A DNA stretch of 64,000 nt from contig CAUQTI010000001.1 in NCBI GenBank assembly GCA_963521065.1, positions 62,001 through 126,000 of the forward strand, written 5' to 3'. Shown here piece after piece: positions 26,121-34,322 of the stretch (position 1 is its first letter; each line of letters starts with the position of its first letter). The translations under genes and the position numbers were made by a program. The notes beneath the pieces were generated by a model. The model saw only the letters and a program-made list of their open reading frames with translations. It made no database searches and had not been told where the DNA came from. The stretch is from IOR16 sp963521065 (GTDB lineage: Bacteria; Bacillota; Clostridia; Peptostreptococcales; Anaerovoracaceae).

Positions 26121-28211
26121 ATGAAGCGGATTGCAGTTGTTGCGATGGAAAAGGAATACGCAAAATATCTGAAAGATAACTTGGAGTTGTATTTATCAAA
26201 GTATGCAAAGTTTTACAGCTATTCCCTTTCTGAAATAGAAGAGATGGAGTTTATCGAAGAGGAATTTGTTGTGATTTCAACCTTCACTATTTTTCAGGGA
26301 GTAAAACATAAGATGACGAAACAGTCAGAGTTGATTGTAGTCAATGTAACGCTGCGTCGTGAAAAAATTAAAAGCCTTTACTCTTTACCGATGGGAACGC
26401 GCGCGCTTCTTGTAAATTTCGACTATCGCACCTGTGTGCAGACAATTACGAACCTGTATGGGGCAGGGCTGCATAATTTAGAATTGGTTCCCTATTTTGG
26501 AGAAGGCGCTTGTGATCCTGCGATTCGCCTTGCAATCACGCCGAACGAAACCAGGCTCGTTCCGAAAGAGATTGAAGAAATCATAGACATCGGTGAGAGC
26601 ATCATTGATTTTAATTGCTTATACCATATTGCAGAGCGCTTAGGTGTTTCGGAAGTGTTTGCTGCTACAGAAGGGCTGCGGGCGAAAAAGATTGGATATT
26701 TCTCTGCATTTGGAATGGAACGCTTGCTTGGAGAAAACGAGAGCTTGACGGAAAGAGTAGATACCCTGATAAAGCTAATGAAGCAGGGAATTATCTTAAC
26801 AGATATCGTGGGGAACATCTATACCTGCAATGAAAAAGCGGAACGACTTTTAAAAAGCCGTTCAGAGCTGCTGGTTGGCTTTAATATTTCAGAACTGCTG
26901 CCGGAGATTAAAATACAAAACTATTTGAAGCAAAGAAAAGAAGCCAGAGACGAATTGATTTGCATCGACGGAATTAACCTGATTGTTTCTGTCGTCCAAA
27001 TTATAATTGCGGGAGAAATCAGGGGAAACATCATAACGCTGGACGATTTTGAGGAAGTGGAAGAAAAGCAGCATGGTATTCGGACACGCATGAGTGCGTT
27101 TGGACACAAAGCGAGATACGGCTTTTCGGATATTATAGGAGAATCGGACGAAATAAAAAAGACAATTCAGATTGCCAGGCGTATGGCAAAATCGGATTCT
27201 TCTATTATGATTGTCGGAGAAAGCGGAACCGGAAAAGAAATTTTCGCGCAGAGTATTCATAATGAGTCTTTGAGAAGTGCATACAATTTTGTGGCTGTAA
27301 ATTGTGCGGCAATCCCAGAAAACCTTTTGGAGAGTGAGATGTTCGGGTATGCGGAGGGTGCCTTTACAGGTGCAAAAAAGGGCGGAACGGTAGGGTACTT
27401 TGAGCTGGCACATAAAGGGACAATCTTTTTAGATGAAATCGGAGAAATGCCGCTGAACCTTCAATCTAAATTATTAAGAGTAATCGAAGAACGCCAAATC
27501 ACAAAGGTCGGCTCTAATAAACAATTCTATGTCGATGTGCGAATTATCTGTGCGACAAACAAAAACTTATTCGAACTGGTGGAGAAGGGGAAATTCCGCG
27601 AAGATTTGTATTACAGATTAAATGTATTGCCTCTGCGTCTTCCGGCTCTGAGAGAAAGGAAGTCGGATATTTATCTGATTTTGCTTCATTTTATGAAACA
27701 GAGTGGGAGCTCGCTTTCTTTTACAGAGGAGGCGAAGGAATGCTTGCTTCAGTATCGATGGCGCGGTAATATCAGAGAATTGAGAAACGCAGTAGAATTC
27801 TTGTGTAATTTAGAGAAAGAGAAGATAGAGGGAAAAGATTTAGCTTTTTTACAGGAAACGCAAATCGCACAGAAAAGAATCGCGGAAGAGCCAAAGCAGA
27901 TAGGGGATATGACTAGAATCGCCTTATCGGAGCATGAAAAAAATTATGTGCTTCGCTTTGGAAACCGGATTCCGCTGATGCTCTTTATATTAAGAGAACT
28001 GATAAAGGCAAAAGAGGAGAATCTATTTTTGAGCAGAAGCAAGCTGTATGAAATAGCAAAAGAGAGCAAAATTCTGTTTTCTGAGGGAGAAATCAGGGGC
28101 ATGATTCGCAGCCTGAGTGAGTTTGGATTTTTAGAGAGTCGGAATGGACGGAGAGGAACGACGATTCTTGAAAGTGGTATGCGCTTATATCGTGCGTTAA
28201 ATAAATTATGA
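26121..28211 (+). CDS. Sigma-54-dependent activator with an unusual N- and C-terminus (paralog A)
   Basis: A 696-residue enhancer-binding protein. Residues 1 to about 200 form a domain I do not recognise; it may be a PrpR_N-like or receiver-like sensor. A PAS-like region follows (about 205-320), then the AAA+ domain with GESGTGKE, GAFTGAK and FLDEIGEMP. Instead of a Fis- or TyrR-type helix-turn-helix, the last 80 residues look like a winged helix (FSEGEIRGMIRSLSEFGFLES). It is a clear paralog of the protein at 32013-34130. It precedes a sigma-54 promoter for the AGCS symporter/deacetylase operon, its presumed target. Confidence 0.88.
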   Translation: MKRIAVVAMEKEYAKYLKDNLELYLSKYAKFYSYSLSEIEEMEFIEEEFVVISTFTIFQGVKHKMTKQSELIVVNVTLRREKIKSLYSLPMGTRALLVNFDYRTCVQTITNLYGAGLHNLELVPYFGEGACDPAIRLAITPNETRLVPKEIEEIIDIGESIIDFNCLYHIAERLGVSEVFAATEGLRAKKIGYFSAFGMERLLGENESLTERVDTLIKLMKQGIILTDIVGNIYTCNEKAERLLKSRSELLVGFNISELLPEIKIQNYLKQRKEARDELICIDGINLIVSVVQIIIAGEIRGNIITLDDFEEVEEKQHGIRTRMSAFGHKARYGFSDIIGESDEIKKTIQIARRMAKSDSSIMIVGESGTGKEIFAQSIHNESLRSAYNFVAVNCAAIPENLLESEMFGYAEGAFTGAKKGGTVGYFELAHKGTIFLDEIGEMPLNLQSKLLRVIEERQITKVGSNKQFYVDVRIICATNKNLFELVEKGKFREDLYYRLNVLPLRLPALRERKSDIYLILLHFMKQSGSSLSFTEEAKECLLQYRWRGNIRELRNAVEFLCNLEKEKIEGKDLAFLQETQIAQKRIAEEPKQIGDMTRIALSEHEKNYVLRFGNRIPLMLFILRELIKAKEENLFLSRSKLYEIAKESKILFSEGEIRGMIRSLSEFGFLESRNGRRGTTILESGMRLYRALNKL

Positions 28212-28218
28212 AACAGGA

Positions 28219-28259
28219 ACAATAGGCAAATAAATTACCAATAATGCCTATTGTTTTTT
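28219..28259 (+). terminator. Terminator after sigma-54 activator A
   Basis: ACAATAGGCA (28219-28228) pairs with TGCCTATTGT (28245-28254), followed by a T run. Confidence 0.82.
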
Positions 28260-28412
28260 GTTGTGCGAGAGTATGGATGTTTTGAGATGGAAATAAGAGA
28301 AGTAAAAGGAGAAACGTAAATCAGTAGAAAATCAATGCTTCGAAAGCGAGAGCGCTGAAAAATGATGGGCAGATTTTTAAGCCTTCTTTGAATTTTATTG
28401 TTTTTCATTCAT

Positions 28413-28427
28413 TGGCATAATAATTGC
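28413..28427 (+). promoter_or_regulatory. Sigma-54 promoter of the AGCS/deacetylase operon
   Basis: TGGCAT (28413-28418) and TTGC (28424-28427) form GG-N10-GC, 52 bp before the symporter start. No obvious inverted-repeat activator site was found between 28260 and 28412. Confidence 0.82.
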
Positions 28428-28478
28428 TCTTACATAAATGTGAAATAATCAATCTCTGATAGAAAGGATGAATTTTAC

Positions 28479-30038
28479 ATGAACAGCATTTTGCAAGCAA
28501 TTAACGATTTTTATGCAAACATAGTTCCTCTAGGGGATGCTATGTGGGGATTCCCTACGAACTTTGAATGGTATACTAAAATTCCTGTTTTAGGGAATTT
28601 TACCTTTGCAGTTTTGCTCTTATTGGGCATGGGAGTCTTTTTCTCCGTCAAATTTAACTTTGTACAGTTCCGATTTTTCAAGCGGGGTTTGAAATCTCTG
28701 ATGAAGAAGAAACGGGATGAAACCGGAGTCACACCTTTGGCCGCTTTTATGCTGAGCACGGCAATGCGTGTCGGGCCCGGAAACATCATCGGAGTGACCG
28801 GGGCGATTTCAGTTGGCGGGCCGGGTGCTCTGTTTTGGATGTGGGTATCGGCGCTGCTGGGAATGGCATCTTCCTTTGTCGAATCTACTCTGGCGCAGAT
28901 CTTTAAAGAAAAGGATGGAGAGGAGTTTGTAGGAGGCCTTCCGTATTACGGTCAAAAACTTCTTGGAAATCGCAGATGGGTGGGAATCGCGCTAAGCATC
29001 ATGTTTATAACCTACGCGCTGTTAAGCATCCCCATTCAAACCTTCCATACATTTACCGCCACCGGAAAAATTGCCTCTATTGTAACGGGGACCGAGCTGG
29101 TGAGACAGTCCGGTGTGTACTATGTACTGGCTCTTGTTATTTTCGTCGGAACGGCGTTGGCTGTATTTGGAGGAATAAAGAGAGTTACGGCAGTGACAGA
29201 TAAAATGGTACCGGTTATGGCCGTGGTCTACGGACTGATTACCCTTTTTCTAATTGTAATTAATGTGGCAAAGTTTCCGGCCTTTATTGCTGTGGTAATC
29301 TCCGGCGCGTTTCATCCAGAGTCGATTTTTGGGGGCGCATTTGGCGTTGCATTGTCGCAGGGGATAAAAAGAGGACTTCTTTCGAACGAAGCAGGGCAAG
29401 GAACCATTACAATGTCTGCTGCGGTATCGGAGCAAGATCACCCTTGTGACCAAGGCTTTGTTCAATCCTTAGGAGTCTTTTTAGATACCATCATCATCTG
29501 CACATTCAGTGGATTCATTGTTGTCGCCGCTAAGCTGTGGGAAGCAAACCCGACGCAATGGGCAGAGATGCAAGGCTCAAAAATTGATGTGTTTTTAAGC
29601 TCGGTTTCTGCTTTGATGCCGGGAAGTGCTGCGGATGATGCGATTGCAGTTATTATTTGCATTTGCTATGCCCTCTTCGCGTTTACCTGCTTGCTAGGGT
29701 TGATCTCTTTTGCGGCAATTGCAGGGACCAGAATCTCAAAGTCAAAGCAATGTACGAATACGATTCGTATCCTGGGGAGCATCTTCTGTGTTCCGTTCGG
29801 AATCCTCTGTGTGCTGTCTGGCTTAGAACTGGATAACATTTGGTATGTATCTGATATTGTAAACATCTCATTAGTATTTGCAAATGCACCAATTATTTTT
29901 CTGGGAACAAGATATGCTTACCGTGCATTGCAGGATTACATCAAAAGCGATGGGGGCCGTTTTGTTTCCGCCAATATAGGCGTAGAAAGCGAGATTTGGA
30001 CAGAAGAAGAAAAAGAACGGATTGAAAAACTACAATGA
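28479..30038 (+). CDS. Sodium:alanine/glycine symporter (AGCS family)
   Basis: A 519-residue membrane protein of the alanine or glycine:cation symporter family, with about 11 hydrophobic segments. The signature GPGNIIGVTGAISVGGPGALFWMW, split here as GPGNIIGV and GGPGALFWMW, is typical, as are LSNEAGQGT and the FVES segment. It probably takes up a small neutral amino acid or derivative with sodium. First gene after the sigma-54 promoter and followed by two deacetylase-like genes that may act on the imported compound. Confidence 0.9.
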   Translation: MNSILQAINDFYANIVPLGDAMWGFPTNFEWYTKIPVLGNFTFAVLLLLGMGVFFSVKFNFVQFRFFKRGLKSLMKKKRDETGVTPLAAFMLSTAMRVGPGNIIGVTGAISVGGPGALFWMWVSALLGMASSFVESTLAQIFKEKDGEEFVGGLPYYGQKLLGNRRWVGIALSIMFITYALLSIPIQTFHTFTATGKIASIVTGTELVRQSGVYYVLALVIFVGTALAVFGGIKRVTAVTDKMVPVMAVVYGLITLFLIVINVAKFPAFIAVVISGAFHPESIFGGAFGVALSQGIKRGLLSNEAGQGTITMSAAVSEQDHPCDQGFVQSLGVFLDTIIICTFSGFIVVAAKLWEANPTQWAEMQGSKIDVFLSSVSALMPGSAADDAIAVIICICYALFAFTCLLGLISFAAIAGTRISKSKQCTNTIRILGSIFCVPFGILCVLSGLELDNIWYVSDIVNISLVFANAPIIFLGTRYAYRALQDYIKSDGGRFVSANIGVESEIWTEEEKERIEKLQ

Positions 30039-30056
30039 ATGAAAAGGGGTCTGTAA

Positions 30057-30905
30057 ATGGAAAGAATGGTATGGCCGAAAGGTTATAAGAGTGCAGCTAT
30101 GTTCACCTTTGACGTGGATGGGGACACCACCTGGGAAAATGGAAACAAGGGACTGCCACACGGAGAAAAGTATATAAAGTCACTGTCAATTGGTCAATAT
30201 GGGCCGAAGCGGGCAGTGGATATGATTTTAGATTTGTTGGAACAATATAAAGTAAAGGGGACCTTTTTTGTGCCGGGACTGACCGCGGAGCGTTATCCTG
30301 AGATGATAAAAAAAATCGATGAGGCAGGCCATGAAATCGGGCATCACGGGTATGCACATGAACGCTTTGCGTCAAAAACGGTAGAAGAGCAGATTGAAAT
30401 CATCGAGAGAAGCCAGGTCATTTTTGAAAAGTTGATTGGGAAAAGAGTACGGGGATTTCGCACGCCATCAGGTGACTGGTCGAGGGAAACACCAAAGCTT
30501 TTACATGAAAGAGGCTTTCTGTATTCCAGCTCTATGCGGGGAGACGATCGTCCGTACCGTACTGTGATTGATGGGGAAACTACCGATTTCATAGAGATTC
30601 CTACAAAGTGGGAGCTGGATGATTATGTGGAAATGGCATATAATCTTTACCCTGCGGAACCCGCCGGGCAAGACCGGATTTCCTGCTACAGAAATGTAAA
30701 AGATAACTTTATGAGAGAATTTGAAGGAAGCCACCGTTTTGGACTCTGCATTTCTTTTATGATGCATCCGCAGGTCATAGGGACCCCCGGGCGGATTCAG
30801 ATTTTAGACAGTCTCTTGAAGTACATTACTGCTCAAAAAGATGTTTGGGTAGCGACCGGGCTTGAGGTTGCGCAATGGCATCAGAGCAGTACATTAAAGG
30901 GCTAG
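30057..30905 (+). CDS. Polysaccharide deacetylase (NodB)-family hydrolase, active-site intact
   Basis: A 282-residue cytoplasmic NodB-fold protein (no signal peptide), of the PuuE/HpPgdA-like branch. Metal motif 1 is D19-V-D21-G-D23, motif 2 HGYAH (H97, H101), motif 3 GFRTPSGDW. Cytoplasmic members of this branch often hydrolyse cyclic imides or N-acyl small molecules rather than polysaccharides. In an operon with an amino-acid symporter, an N-acyl or cyclic amino-acid derivative is a plausible substrate; this is inference. Its paralog follows immediately. Confidence 0.87.
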   Translation: MERMVWPKGYKSAAMFTFDVDGDTTWENGNKGLPHGEKYIKSLSIGQYGPKRAVDMILDLLEQYKVKGTFFVPGLTAERYPEMIKKIDEAGHEIGHHGYAHERFASKTVEEQIEIIERSQVIFEKLIGKRVRGFRTPSGDWSRETPKLLHERGFLYSSSMRGDDRPYRTVIDGETTDFIEIPTKWELDDYVEMAYNLYPAEPAGQDRISCYRNVKDNFMREFEGSHRFGLCISFMMHPQVIGTPGRIQILDSLLKYITAQKDVWVATGLEVAQWHQSSTLKG

Positions 30906-30922
30906 GAAGGGAGAAGCAGAAT

Positions 30923-31759
30923 ATGTATATGGAAAAAGTAAATTGGCCTGACGGGAAAAGATGCGCGGTAATGATTACTGTGAATTTGAATGCAGAGCTG
31001 TTTTGGCTTCAGCTTGATTCGAATTGTGTCAACATGCCGAAGACACTTTCTATGGGACAATATGGTATGACAAGGGGACTGGAGCGTGTTTTAGATACAT
31101 TGAGAGAACATAAGATAAAAGCAACCTTTTTTACTCCAGGGAAGGTGGCTGAATTGTACCCGGCTGAAATGCGCTGTATTTTTGAGGAGGGGCATGAAAT
31201 TGCGGCATCCTCGTACGAGAATGAAAATTTAGCATTGCTCTGTGCAAATGAACAGGAAGCATCCATTAAAAAAAGCATGGAAGCAATTGAAAAAAGCTGC
31301 GGAGCTATGCCGAGAGGGTTTCGTGCACCTGCGGGTGAACTGACTTTGGAGACGCTGCAGGCGGCACAGAAGCTGGGAATTCGCTATTCCAGCAATCTCA
31401 GCGATGATGACCGCCCATACCCAAAAGAGATTGGAAGCGGAACGCCAATGATGGAAATTCCCATTCATTGGGCCTTGTATGATCTTCCGTATTTCGCGTT
31501 TAATTATAAACCGGCATTTCCCAAAGGACAGGGGCGCATTGCAAACTATACCGGCGTACTGAATAATTGGAAGGATGAATTTTACGGGTATTACCATTAC
31601 GGGCTTTGCTATGTGCTTCAAATTGACCCTCAGACAATTGGAAATCCTGGGAGGATTGGAATTTTGGAAGAACTGCTTGATTACATGGGCAAGTTTGAGG
31701 GGCTTTGGTTTGCGACAGGAGCGCAGATGGAAGCATTTATGGCACCCTCGTGCATCTAG
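30923..31759 (+). CDS. NodB-family paralog lacking metal ligands (probable pseudoenzyme)
   Basis: A 278-residue paralog of the preceding protein, alignable over its length. The catalytic positions have changed: D19/D21/D23 of the first become N21/N23/E25, and HGYAH becomes SYEN (H97 to S96, H101 to N100). Motif 3 survives as GFRAPAGE. It probably cannot bind the catalytic metal, so it may form a heteromer with the first copy or bind ligand only. I start at ATG 30923 after AAGGGAG; an upstream in-frame start overlaps the first gene. Frame and codons are intact, so it is not a decaying gene. Confidence 0.85.
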   Translation: MYMEKVNWPDGKRCAVMITVNLNAELFWLQLDSNCVNMPKTLSMGQYGMTRGLERVLDTLREHKIKATFFTPGKVAELYPAEMRCIFEEGHEIAASSYENENLALLCANEQEASIKKSMEAIEKSCGAMPRGFRAPAGELTLETLQAAQKLGIRYSSNLSDDDRPYPKEIGSGTPMMEIPIHWALYDLPYFAFNYKPAFPKGQGRIANYTGVLNNWKDEFYGYYHYGLCYVLQIDPQTIGNPGRIGILEELLDYMGKFEGLWFATGAQMEAFMAPSCI

Positions 31760-31850
31760 CCTCACTGTTGAAAAGACGTTCTGGTTGTTTGTGATTTGGC
31801 GGGCGATTCTCTAAATGCGGTGGTACCGTGTTACATGCTGCCTGTCTCCA

Positions 31851-31879
31851 TTGGCATAAAATAAAATCTATGTTACAAT
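31851..31879 (+). promoter_or_regulatory. Sigma-70-type promoter for sigma-54 activator B
   Basis: TTGGCA (31851-31856), 17-bp spacer, TACAAT (31874-31879). Nearly identical, spacer included, to the promoter at 37271-37299. Confidence 0.75.
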
Positions 31880-32012
31880 CGGAGTGTAAAAGAGCGCGTA
31901 AACGCGTAACGTCAGGCGCATAAGCATTCGTGCACGATGGATGAAAGGCAGACTTGGGGTATGGCGGCGTTGAAGAAAATGCGCAATAACAAGAGAAAGC
32001 TTGAGGGATACT

Positions 32013-34130
32013 ATGAAACGGGTCGCGGTCATTGCAATGGAGAAAGAGTATGCAAGGTATTTGAGAGACAATCTTGCGCTTTACTTATCAAACTACGCTG
32101 AGATTTGCTACTATACAGTGGAAGAAGTAGAAAAGATGACTTGGATTTCAGAAGAATTTGTTGTCGTATCGGCATTTACTATTTTTCAGAGAGTAAAGAG
32201 CAGGATAAAAGAGTCCTCTGAATTGATTGTGATTCGTATCACCCTAAATAAAGAAAAGGTTGAGCCACTGAAAAGGCTGCCGAAAGGGACGCGCGCTCTG
32301 CTTGTAAATATTGACGAACGTACCTGTATGCAAGTCATTACCTCCTTATATGCAGCCGGATTTCGCAACGTAGAATTGCTTCCCTACTGGGGTAAAAATA
32401 ATTATGATAAAACAGTAAAGCTGGCAATTACTCCGGATGAAGAGTGGCTGGTGCCCAAGGAGATGGAGCAGGTTATCAATATCGGAGAGCGAATTATTGA
32501 TTTGAACTGCATTTATGACATTGCGGATAAGCTGGGAGCAGAGACGATTTTCGGTTCGAGGGAGGCCTTTGAGGCAAAGAATACCATGTATTTCGGAAAT
32601 GCAAATATAGAACGGATTTTAGGTCTAAATAAGAGCTTGTCCGGGCGTATTGAAGCCTTACTCCATCTTATGGATCAGGGAATCATCATCACCGATGTGT
32701 TGGGGAAGGTGTGCCTGCACAATGACAAAGCACAGACTTTCTTAAAACGCAGATCGGAGCGTTTGATGGGATTTGATATGCTGGATATTTTACCAGAGTT
32801 AAAATACCTGGCCAGAAAAATCAGCAAGGAGAAGAAGGACAAAGAGTTACTTGAGATAAACGGAGAAAACCTCGTCGTTTCGTTGAGTGGAATCGTACAG
32901 GATGGGGAGCATCTTGGAAATATAATGATTCTGGAAGACTTTGAAAAAATAGAAGAGCAGCAGCATGGACTTCGGACGAAGCTCAGCGGAGTGGAGCATG
33001 AAGCTCGCTATCATTTTGAAGATATCAAAGGAGAAAGTGAAGAATTAAAGAAAGCGATAGCGACTGCAAAGCGGATGGCATCTTCAGATTCTTCTGTATT
33101 GATCACAGGAGAAAGTGGGGTCGGAAAAGAAGTATTTGCACAGAGCATTCATAATGAATCCGCGCGTGCTCTGTATAATTTCGTTGCGGTAAACTGTGCG
33201 GCGATTCCTGAAAACCTGCTGGAGAGTGAAATGTTCGGTTATGCCGAGGGTTCATTTACAGGTGCGAGGAAGGGCGGGAAAATCGGCTACTTTGAATTGG
33301 CGCACAAAGGGACTATTTTTCTTGATGAAATCGGAGAGATGCCGTTGCTCTTACAGGCAAAGCTGCTGCGCGTGATTGAGGAAAGAAAGGTTCTAAAAAT
33401 CGGATCCAATAAAGTAATCAATATAGATGTAAGAATTATTGCGGCGAGCAATAAGGACTTGATGCAGATGGTGAGTAAAGGCAGCTTTAGGGAGGACCTG
33501 TATTACCGTATTAATGTATTGCCTTTGCATGTGCCGAGCCTCAGAGAGCGTTCGGATGACATCGTGCATTTATTGGAGTGGTTTCTGCTTCGCATCGATT
33601 GTCACTTAACCTTTACAGAAGCTGCAAGAACGAGGATGAAACAGCATTCTTGGAAAGGAAATATCCGAGAGCTGCGTAATGTTGCAGAATACTTGTCCAA
33701 CCTGAATAAAGCGGAAATTGATCTCGTCGATTTGCCGCCATCTTTATACCGGACTGTAAAGAAGGAAGAAGAGGGAAAAAATACAATAGAAACAGGGAGG
33801 GGAGATTCGGGTACTCGCTGCGAAGACGCGGCACACTCCATGCAGTTTAATCACAGATTTTTACTGAGGGAGGGAAAACGCGTGGAATTGTTCCGTTTCA
33901 TTCTGTTGGCACTGTCGGAAAGCTACCAAAGCAGAAAACGCCTGGGACGTGAGGGCTTGCTGAAAAAAGCAACCAATGAAAACCAGATGTTTACGGAAGC
34001 GGAGATTCGGACTGCACTTCGGAAATTAGATGATTTTGGCTTCATTTCCACAGGCGTGGGGAGAAGCGGCAGCATTATTACAGAAAGTGGTTTTTCATTG
34101 TTAAAGGATATAAGTGGTTTAATAGGTTGA
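32013..34130 (+). CDS. Sigma-54-dependent activator (paralog B)
   Basis: A 705-residue paralog of the protein at 26121-28211, with the same order: unrecognised N-terminal domain starting MKRVAVIAMEKEY, PAS-like region, AAA+ domain (GESGVGKE, FLDEIGEMP) and a winged-helix-like C-terminus. The sigma-54 contact loop reads GSFTGA instead of GAFTGA, a conservative change in a highly conserved loop. I start at the ATG at 32013, where similarity to paralog A begins; a TTG 12 bp upstream is in frame. It precedes the sigma-54 promoter for the NhaC-type gene. Confidence 0.88.
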   Translation: MKRVAVIAMEKEYARYLRDNLALYLSNYAEICYYTVEEVEKMTWISEEFVVVSAFTIFQRVKSRIKESSELIVIRITLNKEKVEPLKRLPKGTRALLVNIDERTCMQVITSLYAAGFRNVELLPYWGKNNYDKTVKLAITPDEEWLVPKEMEQVINIGERIIDLNCIYDIADKLGAETIFGSREAFEAKNTMYFGNANIERILGLNKSLSGRIEALLHLMDQGIIITDVLGKVCLHNDKAQTFLKRRSERLMGFDMLDILPELKYLARKISKEKKDKELLEINGENLVVSLSGIVQDGEHLGNIMILEDFEKIEEQQHGLRTKLSGVEHEARYHFEDIKGESEELKKAIATAKRMASSDSSVLITGESGVGKEVFAQSIHNESARALYNFVAVNCAAIPENLLESEMFGYAEGSFTGARKGGKIGYFELAHKGTIFLDEIGEMPLLLQAKLLRVIEERKVLKIGSNKVINIDVRIIAASNKDLMQMVSKGSFREDLYYRINVLPLHVPSLRERSDDIVHLLEWFLLRIDCHLTFTEAARTRMKQHSWKGNIRELRNVAEYLSNLNKAEIDLVDLPPSLYRTVKKEEEGKNTIETGRGDSGTRCEDAAHSMQFNHRFLLREGKRVELFRFILLALSESYQSRKRLGREGLLKKATNENQMFTEAEIRTALRKLDDFGFISTGVGRSGSIITESGFSLLKDISGLIG

Positions 34131-34221
34131 ATAAAGACCAATTAAACCTGTTCTATGAATGTGTAGAGAGAAAAATGGGAAAAAATGAGGACAAAGGTAA
34201 GTTTTTTTTCGATTGAAATAG

Positions 34222-34252
34222 AGAGACTTAAGCAGGATTACAAGAAGTCTCT
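34222..34252 (+). promoter_or_regulatory. Inverted repeat upstream of the NhaC sigma-54 promoter
   Basis: AGAGACTT (34222-34229) and AAGTCTCT (34245-34252) are perfect complements 15 bp apart, about 20 bp upstream of the -24 box. Could be a regulator site or an unrelated hairpin; the distance is short for a classical activator site. Confidence 0.4.
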
Positions 34253-34270
34253 TATTCTGAGTAGGATAGT

Positions 34271-34285
34271 TGGCACAATGTTTGC
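34271..34285 (+). promoter_or_regulatory. Sigma-54 promoter of the NhaC-argH unit
   Basis: TGGCAC (34271-34276) and TTGC (34282-34285), exact GG-N10-GC spacing, 37 bp before the ATG at 34323. It lies inside a longer open frame that starts at 34185, showing that the upstream start is wrong. Confidence 0.87.
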
Positions 34286-34322
34286 TCTAATAAAAGGCAA
34301 CAAGAAAAAAGGAGGAAACATC

